From Planctomycetota bacterium (GTDB lineage Bacteria; Planctomycetota; UBA1135; GCA-002686595), in NCBI GenBank assembly GCA_016220085.1, contig JACRIN010000002.1, positions 60,362 to 124,361 on the forward strand: a stretch of 64,000 bases of DNA. Direction: 5' to 3'. The notes beneath the pieces are model-generated. The model was not told where the DNA came from. It saw only the letters and a list, made by a program, of their open reading frames with translations, and ran no database searches. The position numbers were made by a program, and so were the translations under genes. Below, one piece after another: positions 25,071-33,459 of this stretch (position 1 is the first letter of the stretch; every line of letters starts with the position of its first letter).

Positions 25071-25898
25071 TCAGCTCCGTTTGCGTCCGACGAAGCCCCA
25101 CACCGGCGGCGTCAGGAAGAACGCGCCGGGCTCGCGCTCGCGGGCGTCGAAATCGCGCTCGAACTCGTCGGCGTCGGCGTGCGTGATCAGTCCCATCTCG
25201 ACGAGCTTCGGCAGATAGGTGCGGAAGAAGAGCCGCGGCCACTGCCACAGCGCGGAGCCGGGCTTCGCGGCGCGCGGACCGCCGCGCGGCGGCGCGCAGT
25301 CGAGCCCGTGGCGTTCGAACATCGCGCGCACGTCGCCGCCGACGTCTAGCGAGCCGCCGGCGCGCCGCCAGCTCTCCTCGACCGCCGCGGCGACGCGCTC
25401 CATCGCGCGGCTCCGCGGCGACAGCGCCATCAGGCCGTAGCGGTAGTAGTCGAGCACGACGAAGCTCGCGCCGGGCTTCAGCGCGCGCGCGACGTTGGCG
25501 ACGACGCGCTCGGGCTCGGCGAGGAAGCACAGGACCCAGCGCGCGAACGCGCCGTCGAGGCCGGCGGGCTCGAGCTCCAGCGCGTGCAGCTCGGCGTGCC
25601 GGGTCTCGATCTGCGCGAGCCCGAGCGCGTCGCGCATCCGTTCGAGCGACGCGAGATAGCGCTGCGAGCCGTCGATCGCGAGCACGCGGCCGCGCGGGCC
25701 GACCAGGTACGCGAGGTCGAGGCTCGCGAAGCCCGGCCCGCAGCCGAGGTCGAGCACGGTGTCGCCGAGACCGAAGCCCGCGTCGTCCCAGAGCTCGGTG
25801 GTTTTCGAGGCCCACACGCGGTGCTGGAAGCCGAGTCGAGCCTCTTCGGCCGTGTCGGTGCCGAGCAGGTAGTCGTCGCCGGTCATTTCACGCGCCAT
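25071..25898 (-). CDS. SAM-dependent class I methyltransferase
   Basis: 275 residues from the ATG at 25898. Motif I is VLDLGCGPGFASLDLA, motif II region AIDGSQRYLASLER, acidic LDGAFARWVLCFLAEPE, and motif III VVLDYYRYGL after ALKPGASF. The N-terminus YLLGTDTAEEARLGFQHRVW is common to UbiE-like enzymes of this type. GGAG lies 7 bases before the ATG; a second ATG at 25886 is also possible. It overlaps the upstream gene by 11 bases, so the two are translated together. The methyl acceptor is unknown. The EgtB-like gene downstream is not accompanied by an EgtD signature in this protein. Confidence 0.87.
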   Translation of the reverse strand: MAREMTGDDYLLGTDTAEEARLGFQHRVWASKTTELWDDAGFGLGDTVLDLGCGPGFASLDLAYLVGPRGRVLAIDGSQRYLASLERMRDALGLAQIETRHAELHALELEPAGLDGAFARWVLCFLAEPERVVANVARALKPGASFVVLDYYRYGLMALSPRSRAMERVAAAVEESWRRAGGSLDVGGDVRAMFERHGLDCAPPRGGPRAAKPGSALWQWPRLFFRTYLPKLVEMGLITHADADEFERDFDAREREPGAFFLTPPVWGFVGRKRS

Positions 25899-26250
25899 GG
25901 AGCGTCTCCGTTGCGCGCGCGGCGCGTTCGGCGTCGGGGAAGTCGCGGTAGAGCGCCGCGCGGAAGTCGCACACGAGCGAGTAGACGCGCGCGTGGAGCT
26001 TCTCGACCTCGCCGTCGCGCGTCGCGACCTCACCGAAGGCCCGGTCGAGGTCCGCGAGAGTGGGGAAGTCGAGCACGAGGTGGAACTCGCCGAGCTCCGG
26101 ATGGCCGAAGCCGAGCTTGCGGCGCGTCAGCGACCAATTCGCGAGCCCGCCGGAGCCGCGCAGCCCGTCGAGGTACTCGCGCACCGCCGAGGCGAAGCGC
26201 AGGTCGTCGTGCGACTGCTTCAGGTTGCACCAGATGTGGTAGTGGTTCAC
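25888..26250 (-). CDS. Small conserved protein (possibly DUF6614 family)
   Basis: 120 residues from the GTG at 26250, with AGGAG just upstream. The sequence NHYHIWCNLKQSH, LANWSLTRRKLGFGHPELGEFH and LDFPTLADLDRAFGEVA reads like a small alpha/beta dimeric-barrel protein; I think of the DUF6614 family but am not certain. Such folds often bind small ligands or degrade aromatic compounds, with no firm function known. It is the first gene of the minus-strand run with the methyltransferase and flavin-binding protein, and faces the MocR gene across a 122-base region that holds an operator-like repeat. Confidence 0.7.
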   Translation of the reverse strand: MNHYHIWCNLKQSHDDLRFASAVREYLDGLRGSGGLANWSLTRRKLGFGHPELGEFHLVLDFPTLADLDRAFGEVATRDGEVEKLHARVYSLVCDFRAALYRDFPDAERAARATETLHGA

Positions 26251-26295
26251 GCGCTCCTCGCGAGGGGCTTGCGCGCCGCGGCCGGCGCGATACGG

Positions 26296-26331
26296 TGTGC
26301 TAGTACAAAATGCAGTACGAGCTAGCACAGA
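26296..26331. promoter_or_regulatory. Operator-like inverted and direct repeat
   Basis: TGTGCTAG (26296-26303) and CTAGCACA (26322-26329) form a perfect 8-base inverted repeat. At the same time GCTAGTACAAA (26299-26309) and GCTAGCACAGA (26321-26331) are direct repeats with 9 of 11 matches, 22 bases apart, two helical turns. Position between two divergent genes and near the MocR start suggests a MocR binding site. Confidence 0.55.
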
Positions 26332-26372
26332 CTGCCGCCGCGCGCGCCCGCGCGCAAGAAGGGGTACACGTC

Positions 26373-27689
26373 GTGAACGCGCTCTTGAAACGGATCCGCG
26401 GTCGGACGACCCGCGAGATCGCGGCGTCGGTCGAGCTCGCGGCGCGCGAAGGAGCGCTCGGCGGAGGCGCACGGCTGCCGACGGTGCGCGGACTGGCCGC
26501 GGCGCTCGGCGTCAGCCCGGCGACCGTCGCTTCGGCGTACAAGGAGTTGCGCTTGCGCGGCGTGCTGGTCGCGCGCGGGCGCCAGGGCACGCGTCTGAGT
26601 CGGCCGCCGCGCGCGGCCGTCGCCTCCCAGGACGCGTTGCCGCGCGGCGTGCGCGACCTGCGCGACGGCAATCCCGACCCCGCGCTGCTGCCGCCGTTCG
26701 GCGCCGCCTTGCGGCGTATCGACGCGACGCATCATCTCTACGGGGGCGATCCGGCGCTGCCCGGGCTCGCCAAGTTGGTCGCGCGCGATCTCGCCGACGA
26801 CGGCGTGCGCACCGGCGAGGTCGCGTTCGTCAGCGGCGCGATGGACGGGCTCGATCGCGTGCTCGCGGAGTCGTTGCGGCCGGGTGACGCGGTCGCGGTC
26901 GAGGATCCGTGCTTCGGCAACGTGCACGAGCTCGCGCTCGCGCGCGGCTTGGTTCCCTTGCCGGTCGGCGTCGACGACGAAGGCGTTCTGCCCGACGAAG
27001 TCGAGCGCGCGTTCGCCGGCGGGGCGCGCGCGTTGATCGTCACGCCGCGGGCGCAGAACCCGTTCGGCTCCGCGTTCACGCCGGCGCGCGCGAAGGCGCT
27101 GCGGGCGCTGGTGCGCGCGAGACCCGAGGTGCTCGTGATCGAGGACGATCACGCGAGCTTGATCACGCGCGCCGAGCTCGCGCCGATCCACGTCGACGCG
27201 CGGCGCTGGGCGCACGTGCGCTCGTTCTCGAAGGGGCTGAACCCCGATCTGCGGCTCGCGGCCGTCACCGGCGACGAGGAGACGCTGCGGCGCGTGCAGG
27301 CGCGTCAGCGAGTCGGCGAGCGCTGGGTGAGCCACCTGTTGCAGCGGCTCGCGCTCGAGCTGCTCTCCGACGCCGGCGTTCGCCGCGGCTTGCGCAAAGC
27401 GGCCGACGTGTACGCCGAGCGACGCGAGGCGTTGCTCGCGGAGCTCGAAGCGCGCGGCGTCCGTGCGTTCGGGAGCTCGGGCTACAACGTTTGGATCCCG
27501 GTCGAGTCGGAGTCGGCGACGCTCGCGGCGCTCTTCGCGCGCGGCTTCGCCGTCGCCGCGGGCGATCGGTTCCGGATGCGGAGCGCGCCGGCGGTGCGGG
27601 TGACCGCCGCGTCGCTGTCGCCGCGCGATGCGAAGGCGTTCGCCGCGGCGTGGACGAGCGTCGGGGGCGGATCGTCGGCGGGCGTCTGA
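26373..27689 (+). CDS. MocR/GntR-type regulator with aminotransferase domain
   Basis: 438 residues. The N-terminal winged helix has LPTVRGLAAALGVSPATVASAYKEL minus the usual longer linker, followed by a fold type I aminotransferase domain. Features include YGGDPALPGL, the PLP-stacking region VSGAMDGLDRVL, PRAQNPFGSAF with the Asn, IEDDHASL with the Asp, and SFSKGLNPDLRLA with the Schiff-base Lys. MocR proteins use PLP as effector and often autoregulate and activate a divergent operon. GTG at 26373 is preferred, because AAGGGG precedes it by 8 bases and because the ATG at 26310 would put the operator repeats inside the gene. The divergent neighbours include a PNPOx-like gene, hinting at B6 control. 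Confidence 0.88.
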   Translation: MNALLKRIRGRTTREIAASVELAAREGALGGGARLPTVRGLAAALGVSPATVASAYKELRLRGVLVARGRQGTRLSRPPRAAVASQDALPRGVRDLRDGNPDPALLPPFGAALRRIDATHHLYGGDPALPGLAKLVARDLADDGVRTGEVAFVSGAMDGLDRVLAESLRPGDAVAVEDPCFGNVHELALARGLVPLPVGVDDEGVLPDEVERAFAGGARALIVTPRAQNPFGSAFTPARAKALRALVRARPEVLVIEDDHASLITRAELAPIHVDARRWAHVRSFSKGLNPDLRLAAVTGDEETLRRVQARQRVGERWVSHLLQRLALELLSDAGVRRGLRKAADVYAERREALLAELEARGVRAFGSSGYNVWIPVESESATLAALFARGFAVAAGDRFRMRSAPAVRVTAASLSPRDAKAFAAAWTSVGGGSSAGV

Positions 27690-27739
27690 GCGTCGGGATC
27701 GCTCGCGCGCTCCCGCGCGGGCGCGAGCCGACGCCAGCG

Positions 27740-27915
27740 GAGCACGAGCAGGGCACGAGAACAGCCCGAGCACGGCACGAGCACATCATGAGCACAGCGC
27801 GAGCCCGGCACGGGCGAAGCACGCGCGGGGTGCATGCAGGGCGCGAGCACGGCACACGCACAGCAAGAGCGAAGCGCGAGCAGGGCACGAGCAGGGCACG
27901 AGCTCCGCGCGAGCA
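27740..27915. repeat. Sixteen tandem copies of an 11-bp repeat
   Basis: Exactly in register from 27740 to 27915 run sixteen 11-base units close to CGGCACGAGCA, such as GGGCACGAGCA (27883-27893), CGGCACGAGCA (27773-27783) and CAGCCCGAGCA. Copies differ mostly in bases 1-3 and 5-8; GAGCA at the end is best kept. The 11-base period is not a multiple of three and matches about one helical turn. The array fills the gap between the converging MocR and ATP-grasp genes and is not a CRISPR, since no spacers are present. Confidence 0.85.
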
Positions 27916-27940
27916 GCGCGCCGGGGTCGTCGAAGACAGC

Positions 27941-29254
27941 TCAGTCGAGCGTCGCGTGCGGCTCGACCCGCACGTCGAGTGCGTCCGCCGCGCGGCGCGC
28001 GCGCTCGAACGCGCGCGTGCTCGAGCTCGGATCGCTCGCCAGCGCCCACGCGAGGTGCGGGAACGCCTCCGGATGCGGCGCGACGTGCCACGGGTCGCCG
28101 ACGCGCACCGTCGCGGCCGCGCGGATGCCTTGCGAGCCGAGCGCGGCGAGCGCGTGCTCGCTCGGCACTGCCGCAACCGCGCCGCCGACGAAACCGCATT
28201 GGTACGCGAGGCACCAGTGCTCGCGCAGGCGAGCTTCGAGGCCGGAGAGCTCGCCGAGCGCGAGCTCGATGCACTTCGCGAGCGGCACGAAGCCCAACGC
28301 GGCCTCGAACAGGTCCGCGAACGCGTCGTCCTCGCCGAGCCGCGCGTTGACCTCGATCACGCGCACGTCCTCGCCCTTGGCTCGCAGCTCGATCGAAAAG
28401 CCTGCGCTGTCGACCGCGCTCGCCGTCAGCGCCGCGCGCGACACCGCTTCGACGACGCGCAGGAGTTCCGGAGGCCGTTCGGCGGGCAAGCAATAGCTCT
28501 CGACGTAGAAGCGCGGCGGCGGCGTCAGCGTCTGCTCGATCACGCCGAACACGCACGCCTTCCCGCCGAGCACGATGCCGTCGGTCTCCAGCGGCGCGCC
28601 GTCGAAGTAGCGCTCGACCAGGAACGTCTCGAGCGGATCGCAATCGACTTCGAGCGCGGCGAGCTCCGCGTACTCGATCAATCGCCGCACGTCGTGCGAC
28701 GCGCCGAGCCCGGCTCTCACGCGCGCGACCGCGGCGTCGACCAGATCGGCGCGCTCGACCTTGGTCACCAGCCGACCGAGCGACGACGCGCACGCCTTGA
28801 GCACCACCGGATAGCCGTGCTCGGCCGCGAACGCGCGCACGTCGCTCGCGCTCGCCGCCAAACGGAACTCCGGCACCGGCACGCGCCGTTCCGCGAGCCG
28901 CGCGCGCGACACGTTCTTCGCGAGGCACGCGAGCGCGCCGTCGACGCCGACGCCGGGAAGCCCGAGCCGCGACGCGAGCCACGCGCCGGGCGCGAGCGCG
29001 GCTTCGCCGGCGGCGAGCACTCCGTCGACGCGCCCGCTCGCGGCCCAGCGCTCGAGGGCGCGTGCGGCGGCGAGCACCTGCTCGGGCGGCGGGAGCTCGA
29101 CGAACTCGTCGAACAGCGCGCGATCGCGCTCGCTTTGCCAGTCGTTGGCGAGCACCAAACGCACGCCGCGCTCGCGCAGCCGGGCTCCGTGTCGGCCGAA
29201 GAACGCCGCGCGCTCGCTCGCGGAGCCCGGATAGACGCAGAGCAAGTTCTTCAC
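27941..29254 (-). CDS. ATP-grasp ligase family protein
   Basis: 437 residues. An N-terminal Rossmann-like domain (KNLLCVYPGSASERAAFF, VLAAGEAALAPGAWLA) is followed by the ATP-grasp core: GYPVVLKACASSLGRLV (ATP Lys), FLVERYFDG, and metal-binding VIEVNARLGEDD. This is the carboxylate-amine or carboxylate-thiol ligase layout, which joins an acid to an amino group with ATP, as in D-Ala-D-Ala ligase or carnosine-type enzymes. The substrate cannot be told. GTG at 29254 is chosen over 29263 because TAGAGT lies 7 bases before it and the protein then begins with the hydrophobic strand. Neighbouring GT2 gene is divergent. Confidence 0.82.
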   Translation of the reverse strand: MKNLLCVYPGSASERAAFFGRHGARLRERGVRLVLANDWQSERDRALFDEFVELPPPEQVLAAARALERWAASGRVDGVLAAGEAALAPGAWLASRLGLPGVGVDGALACLAKNVSRARLAERRVPVPEFRLAASASDVRAFAAEHGYPVVLKACASSLGRLVTKVERADLVDAAVARVRAGLGASHDVRRLIEYAELAALEVDCDPLETFLVERYFDGAPLETDGIVLGGKACVFGVIEQTLTPPPRFYVESYCLPAERPPELLRVVEAVSRAALTASAVDSAGFSIELRAKGEDVRVIEVNARLGEDDAFADLFEAALGFVPLAKCIELALGELSGLEARLREHWCLAYQCGFVGGAVAAVPSEHALAALGSQGIRAAATVRVGDPWHVAPHPEAFPHLAWALASDPSSSTRAFERARRAADALDVRVEPHATLD

Positions 29255-29261
29255 GCCGCGC

Positions 29262-29267
29262 ACTCTA
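29262..29267 (-). promoter_or_regulatory. Candidate -10 element, leaderless spacing
   Basis: TAGAGT on the minus strand is 7 bases before the GTG at 29254 of the ATP-grasp gene, with no ribosome binding site. Confidence 0.42.
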
Positions 29268-29367
29268 CGCCGGGCTTACTCCGCGAAAAGGCCCTGCACC
29301 TCAAGACGCGCGGACGCAGCCTCCGAGAAGCGGGCCCGGACCTGCGCGCCGCGGGGACGATGGGGAA

Positions 29368-29390
29368 CGCAGTGCATGGGGAGCACTGCG
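29368..29390 (+). promoter_or_regulatory. Perfect 8-bp inverted repeat
   Basis: CGCAGTGC (29368-29375) and GCACTGCG (29383-29390) flank a 7-base loop in the region between the divergent ATP-grasp and GT2 genes, 105 bases before the GT2 start. It may be an operator or an RNA hairpin. Confidence 0.4.
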
Positions 29391-29494
29391 CGTCCGCACG
29401 GGCGCGAGCGTCCGCATCGAAGGGGTTCGCCGACGTCGCGGAGCGAGGGTGCATCGAGCCCGAGCTCCCACCGCGCGGCGCAGAAGGAAGAGTC

Positions 29495-30355
29495 ATGGAT
29501 CAGAAGCGCGTGAACACGCGCCGGTCGCGCGTCGCGGCCGGTGCCGAGCCGAGTCTATCGATCGTGCTGACGCTCGAAGACCAGGCGCGCATCGTCGGAC
29601 GGACGCTGAAGCAGGTGGTCGGCCACTGCGCGGAACGCGGCGGCGGCGCTGAGTTGATCGTCGTCGACGATGCGTCGACCGACGGCTCCGCGGAGGTCGC
29701 CGCGCGCTGGACGGAGCACATGGACGGCCTGCGCGTCGTGCGTCACCACGCGCGGCGCGGCCGCGGAGCCGCGGCGCGCACCGGCGTGTTGCTGTCGAAG
29801 GGGCGCAAGGTGCTCGTGCTCGGCGCCGACCTCGCGGTCGACCTGGACGACCTCGACGACGTGCTCGACTTGCTCGATCGCGGCGCCGATGTCGCGGTCG
29901 CGTCGCGGAGGATGGAGGAATCGGACATCTCGCGGCGCGCATCGCTGTTGCGCCGCGTGTCGGAAGGCGTGCTGATCGCCGTGGCGCACTGTCTCGTCCG
30001 TCCGGGCGTGCGCGATTCGTTCTGTGGAGCCCACGCGTACCGGCGCGGCGCGGCGAAGTCGGTCGCGGAGCGCGCGCACTCGACCGGCGACGGCTGGGCG
30101 GTCGAATGGCTCGCGATCGCGCAGCGCCTCGGGCTGCAGGTCTCCGAATGTCCGGTGCGTTGGGCGAGCCCCGACCTCGGCGAGACCAAGCTGCGCTTCC
30201 TACCGACGCTCGCCGAGCTCGCGCGCGCCGGCCGGCGCCTGAAGAACGTCGACTACCTGGCGCCGTTGCCGGCGCGTCAGACGCTCGCGGAGACCTCGTT
30301 CGTCGATGCGGCGGTCGCTTCCACGCGCTTCCGATCCCGATACGAGCCGAAGTGA
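29495..30355 (+). CDS. Family 2 glycosyltransferase, dolichyl-phosphate-sugar-synthase-like
   Basis: 286 residues. GT-A fold typical of DPM1/ALG5 proteins: SLSIVLTLEDQARIV first strand, LIVVDDASTDGSAEVA (nucleotide-binding Asp), RRGRGAAARTGVLLSKG, and the metal motif LVLGADLAVDLDD in place of DAD. SFCGAHAYRRGAAK and SECPVRWASPD follow. Compared with real DPM1 it lacks the conserved DQ. It probably transfers a sugar to a lipid carrier or builds a surface glycan. AAGGAAG precedes the ATG at 29495 by 6 bases. A positively charged N-terminal stretch (RRSR) precedes the fold. Donor and acceptor unknown. Confidence 0.82.
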   Translation: MDQKRVNTRRSRVAAGAEPSLSIVLTLEDQARIVGRTLKQVVGHCAERGGGAELIVVDDASTDGSAEVAARWTEHMDGLRVVRHHARRGRGAAARTGVLLSKGRKVLVLGADLAVDLDDLDDVLDLLDRGADVAVASRRMEESDISRRASLLRRVSEGVLIAVAHCLVRPGVRDSFCGAHAYRRGAAKSVAERAHSTGDGWAVEWLAIAQRLGLQVSECPVRWASPDLGETKLRFLPTLAELARAGRRLKNVDYLAPLPARQTLAETSFVDAAVASTRFRSRYEPK

Positions 30356-30500
30356 GCCCGCGAGTCCCGCCGCGAGGATCGAAGCGGCGGTCGCGCGAGA
30401 CCCGCCGTCGAATCCGCGCACCCACGAGGTACAGTTGAGGCCGTTCGGGCCGATCCCCGCGGCGCCCGACGGCTCGACGGCCCGGCGGCCCGACGATTGG

Positions 30501-31679
30501 ATGAGCAAGATCATGACGCTTCGTAGTCCGTGGTTCGCGACGTTCGCCGTGCTCGTGTCGAGCTCGCTCCTCGCAGCCGCTCCCGCCCAGGACCCCGTCG
30601 TCCACGTCGACGCGAGCCCGCTGCGCGACGCGCTGGCGTGGTATCGCGGCACGCTCGACGAAGCGTTGGTCCGCGCGCGCGCCGAGGGTCGCCAGGTGGT
30701 GCTCGTCTTCCAGCGCAATGGCTGCAAACGCTGCGAAGAGCTCGTCGAGAAGACGCTGGTCAACCCGGCGGTCGTCGCCGAGCTCGCGGACTCGCTATGT
30801 CTGTCGATCGACGGCGAGAGCACGTCCGGCGCGCCGCTGGTCGCGCGCTTCGGCGTCGCGGAGTACCCGACGCTCGTGTGGCTCTCGCCCGACGGCTCGC
30901 TGCGCGATCGCGTCGTCGGCGTGCTCGGCGCGACCGAGCTCCTGCGCGAGGCCCAGCGCATCCGCTCCGATCGAGAGACCGTCGGCGAGCTCCGGCGACG
31001 CGTCGCGGCGGACGAAGGCAACGTCGACCTGCGTTGGCGCTTGTCGCAGAAGCTGCGAGCCGCGGGCGACGGCAACGGCGCGCAGGCGGAGATCGAGCGC
31101 ATCAAGAAGCTCGACCCGACCGGGCGCTCGAAGCCGATGCGTTTGATGCGGCTCGACGATCTGCGCACGCAGGTGCGGCGCACGTACGACGAGACGCGCG
31201 GCGCGTTCGACACGCAGGCGATCGTCGCGTTGCTCGAGCGCGACTTGGATCCCGAAGTGCTCTACCGCGGCTGGACGATCGTCGCCGACTTCGAAGCGGG
31301 CGCGCTCGCGCGGATCCAGAAGGCGCGGCTGTCGACTCCCGCGCAAGCGGCGGCCGCGCGCGGGCGCAGACGCTCGGCGCTGAAGTCCGCGTGGCCGCAC
31401 TGCCCGGTCGACGAGCTCGTCAGCTTCGGCAACGGCCTCGCGTGGAGCTTCTACGAAGCCGCGGAGGAGCTCGCCGCGGAAGACCGCGCGTTCGCGCTTG
31501 CCGTCGCCGAGCGCGTCGCGGAGCGGGCGGGCGATCAACCGCCGGTGCTCGACACGCTCGCGTGCTGCCTCTACATGAACGATCGGAAAGCCGACGCGGT
31601 CGCGCTGGTGCGGCGCTGCATCGAGCTCGATCCCTCGAACGACCAGTGGCCTGCGCGCCTGGTCGAGTTCGCGCCCTGA
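30501..31679 (+). CDS. Secreted thioredoxin-domain protein (paralogue 1)
   Basis: 392 residues. A signal peptide (FATFAVLVSSSLLAAAPAQ) leads into a thioredoxin-like domain of about residues 50-160: VVLVFQRNGCKRCEELVEK with a Cys-Lys-Arg-Cys pair, then VAEYPTLVWLSPDG with the cis-Pro. The C-terminal two thirds are helical and TPR-like (AERAGDQPPVLDTLACCLYMNDRKADAV). Together with the next gene it forms a tandem pair sharing length, domain order and local phrases (PTLVWLSPDG, RRRVAADEGNVDLRWRL). Periplasmic thiol exchange is likely; the replaced Trp before the first Cys may shift redox potential. ATG 30501 or 30513 are both possible. Confidence 0.82.
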   Translation: MSKIMTLRSPWFATFAVLVSSSLLAAAPAQDPVVHVDASPLRDALAWYRGTLDEALVRARAEGRQVVLVFQRNGCKRCEELVEKTLVNPAVVAELADSLCLSIDGESTSGAPLVARFGVAEYPTLVWLSPDGSLRDRVVGVLGATELLREAQRIRSDRETVGELRRRVAADEGNVDLRWRLSQKLRAAGDGNGAQAEIERIKKLDPTGRSKPMRLMRLDDLRTQVRRTYDETRGAFDTQAIVALLERDLDPEVLYRGWTIVADFEAGALARIQKARLSTPAQAAAARGRRRSALKSAWPHCPVDELVSFGNGLAWSFYEAAEELAAEDRAFALAVAERVAERAGDQPPVLDTLACCLYMNDRKADAVALVRRCIELDPSNDQWPARLVEFAP

Positions 31680-31810
31680 CGGCGCGGACGTGTACGAAAG
31701 CCGCAAGAGCTCCCGACGGCTCTCTCGCGCGCCTGGCGAGCGTCCGAAACCAGGCTAGAGTTCCGCCGATCACGATCTCGGCGGCCCCTCGCCTGTCGCG
31801 CCACCGCACC

Positions 31811-33058
31811 ATGTTCCTCGCACTCCGCGCCGCTACCGCCGTACTTGGCGCACTTGGCGCACTTGGCGCCTTCATCGCCGCCCTGCCGCCGCACGCCGAT
31901 GCGCGCGAGCCCGTCCAAGACGGCCCGACCGGTGCGCCGGCGCGCGCGCACGTGATCGTCACGACGATCGAGGCGCGCGAAGCGAGCGGAGCCGACGAGT
32001 TCCACGGCAAGGTGCCGTGGTTCGAGGGCACGTACGCGCAGGCGCTCGCTCGCGCGCGCACGAACGATTCGTTGGTGCTTCTCGACTTCTGGGCGGGCTG
32101 GTGCCGGCCGTGTCGGCGGATGGGGAAGACCACGTTCTCCGACGCGACCGTCGTCGCCGAGCTCTGCGGCGTCGTGTGCGTCAGCGTCGACACCGAATCG
32201 AACTCGGGCAAGGTCCTCTGCGAGCGCTTCGGCGTCAAGAAGCTCCCGACTCTCGTCTGGTTGTCGCCCGACGGCGAGCTGCGCGACGTCGTCACCGGAT
32301 TCCACGGCCCCGACGAGTTCCGGCGCGAGCTCGCGCGCATCCGCGCGGATCGCGACACGCTCGCCGCCCTCGAACGGCGCGTGCTCGCGAACACGGAGGA
32401 TCTCGACGCGCGCTGGCGCCTGGCGCGCAAGCTGCGCGACCTCGGCGACACGAAAGGCGCGCAGTATCAGCTCCGCGCGATCGCAGAGCTCGATCGCGAG
32501 CAGAAGTCGCTGCCGATGCGGCTCGCGAAGCTCGAGGCGCTGTTGACGCGTTCGTACGCGACGTTCGACGAGCGCGCGCACGGCTACGACCTCGGCGGGC
32601 TCGAGGCGTTCCTCGCCGGTGAGACCGAGCCGCAGGTGCTCTTCGAAGGCTGGTTCGCCCATGCGCGGATGCAGGGCGTGCACGTCGAGGAGCTGCGGCG
32701 TCGCAAGGCGCCGAAGGACGAGCTCCGCACCGCTGCGCTCGCCCAACTCGCGACGTATCGCGAGCGCGCCTGGCCGCATCGCTATCCCGAGCGCACGGCG
32801 CACGCGGCGAACGAGATCGCGTGGAGCCACTGGGAGGCCGCCGAGTTCCTCGACGACGACGCGAAGCGCTTCGCGCTCGGGGTCGCCGAGCTCGCCGCCG
32901 CCGCCGAACCGGATCAGGCGGCGATCCTCGACACGCTGGCGTGTTGCCGGTGGATGAACGGCGATCACGACCGAGCTCGCGAGCTCGTCGAGCGCTGCAT
33001 CGCGCTCGAGCCGAAAAATCCCGAGTGGAAAGCGCGCCGCGCCGCGTTCGCGCGTTGA
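31811..33058 (+). CDS. Secreted thioredoxin-domain protein (paralogue 2)
   Basis: 415 residues, tandem paralogue of the preceding gene. The signal peptide region carries a 9-base tandem repeat (GGCGCACTT), giving LGALGALGAF in the protein. The thioredoxin domain has LLDFWAGWCRPCRRMGKTTF with the canonical Trp-Cys-x-x-Cys, then KKLPTLVWLSPDG with the cis-Pro; the C-terminal half is helical with AILDTLACCRWMNGDHDRA resembling the first copy. So the classical redox pair is kept here and altered in copy 1, suggesting that one reduces or oxidises the other or that they have different partners in the periplasm. Confidence 0.85.
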   Translation: MFLALRAATAVLGALGALGAFIAALPPHADAREPVQDGPTGAPARAHVIVTTIEAREASGADEFHGKVPWFEGTYAQALARARTNDSLVLLDFWAGWCRPCRRMGKTTFSDATVVAELCGVVCVSVDTESNSGKVLCERFGVKKLPTLVWLSPDGELRDVVTGFHGPDEFRRELARIRADRDTLAALERRVLANTEDLDARWRLARKLRDLGDTKGAQYQLRAIAELDREQKSLPMRLAKLEALLTRSYATFDERAHGYDLGGLEAFLAGETEPQVLFEGWFAHARMQGVHVEELRRRKAPKDELRTAALAQLATYRERAWPHRYPERTAHAANEIAWSHWEAAEFLDDDAKRFALGVAELAAAAEPDQAAILDTLACCRWMNGDHDRARELVERCIALEPKNPEWKARRAAFAR

Positions 33059-33072
33059 GGGAGTCCGACCGG

Positions 33073-33459
33073 ATGTCCCGACCCGACGAGAGCGCCGTAG
33101 CGCGCGAGATCGAGGCTCAGATCGGCGCGTTCTTCGAGCGCGTGCTCGACAAGGTCGACGCTCATCCGCGCTACGGCGCCGCGGTGCGCCGCGCGATCGA
33201 GGAAGGGCGCGCGCTGATCCTCAACTACCACACGCACGGGCCGCAGCACGGCTGGTGCGTCTCGATTTGCGCCGCGGGCACCGGCGTGCCGTTGCTCGGG
33301 CTCGACGCGCCGCTCGACGAGCTCGCGCACATCCGCGGCATCGCGCGCGAGGAGTCGCACTGCGATCCGCTGATGGCGATCTTCGCCGATCGCCTGATCC
33401 GGCGCTTCGCGCTCGCCGCGCCGCCGCGCGTGTACCTGAACGGCGCGCCGCGCGCCTGA
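33073..33459 (+). CDS. Conserved hypothetical cytoplasmic protein
   Basis: 128 residues, not recognised. No signal peptide or membrane segment. Sequence features are an amphipathic N-terminal helix (AREIEAQIGAFFERVLDKV), the short strand RALILNYHTHGPQHG with a His cluster, a Cys pair in WCVSICAAG, and ARLIRRFALAAPPRVYLNG at the end. It follows the thioredoxin gene by 14 bases on the same strand and may be co-transcribed. It ends one base before the converging rhodanese gene. Function unknown. Confidence 0.6.
   Translation: MSRPDESAVAREIEAQIGAFFERVLDKVDAHPRYGAAVRRAIEEGRALILNYHTHGPQHGWCVSICAAGTGVPLLGLDAPLDELAHIRGIAREESHCDPLMAIFADRLIRRFALAAPPRVYLNGAPRA

Noticed and set aside
26310..26372. ATG 26310 as start of the MocR gene
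   Set aside because: Would bury the operator repeats in coding sequence and has no ribosome site; GTG 26373 has AAGGGG at good distance.
27740..27915. CRISPR array
   Set aside because: Repeats are 11 bases with no spacers between them, and no cas gene is present.
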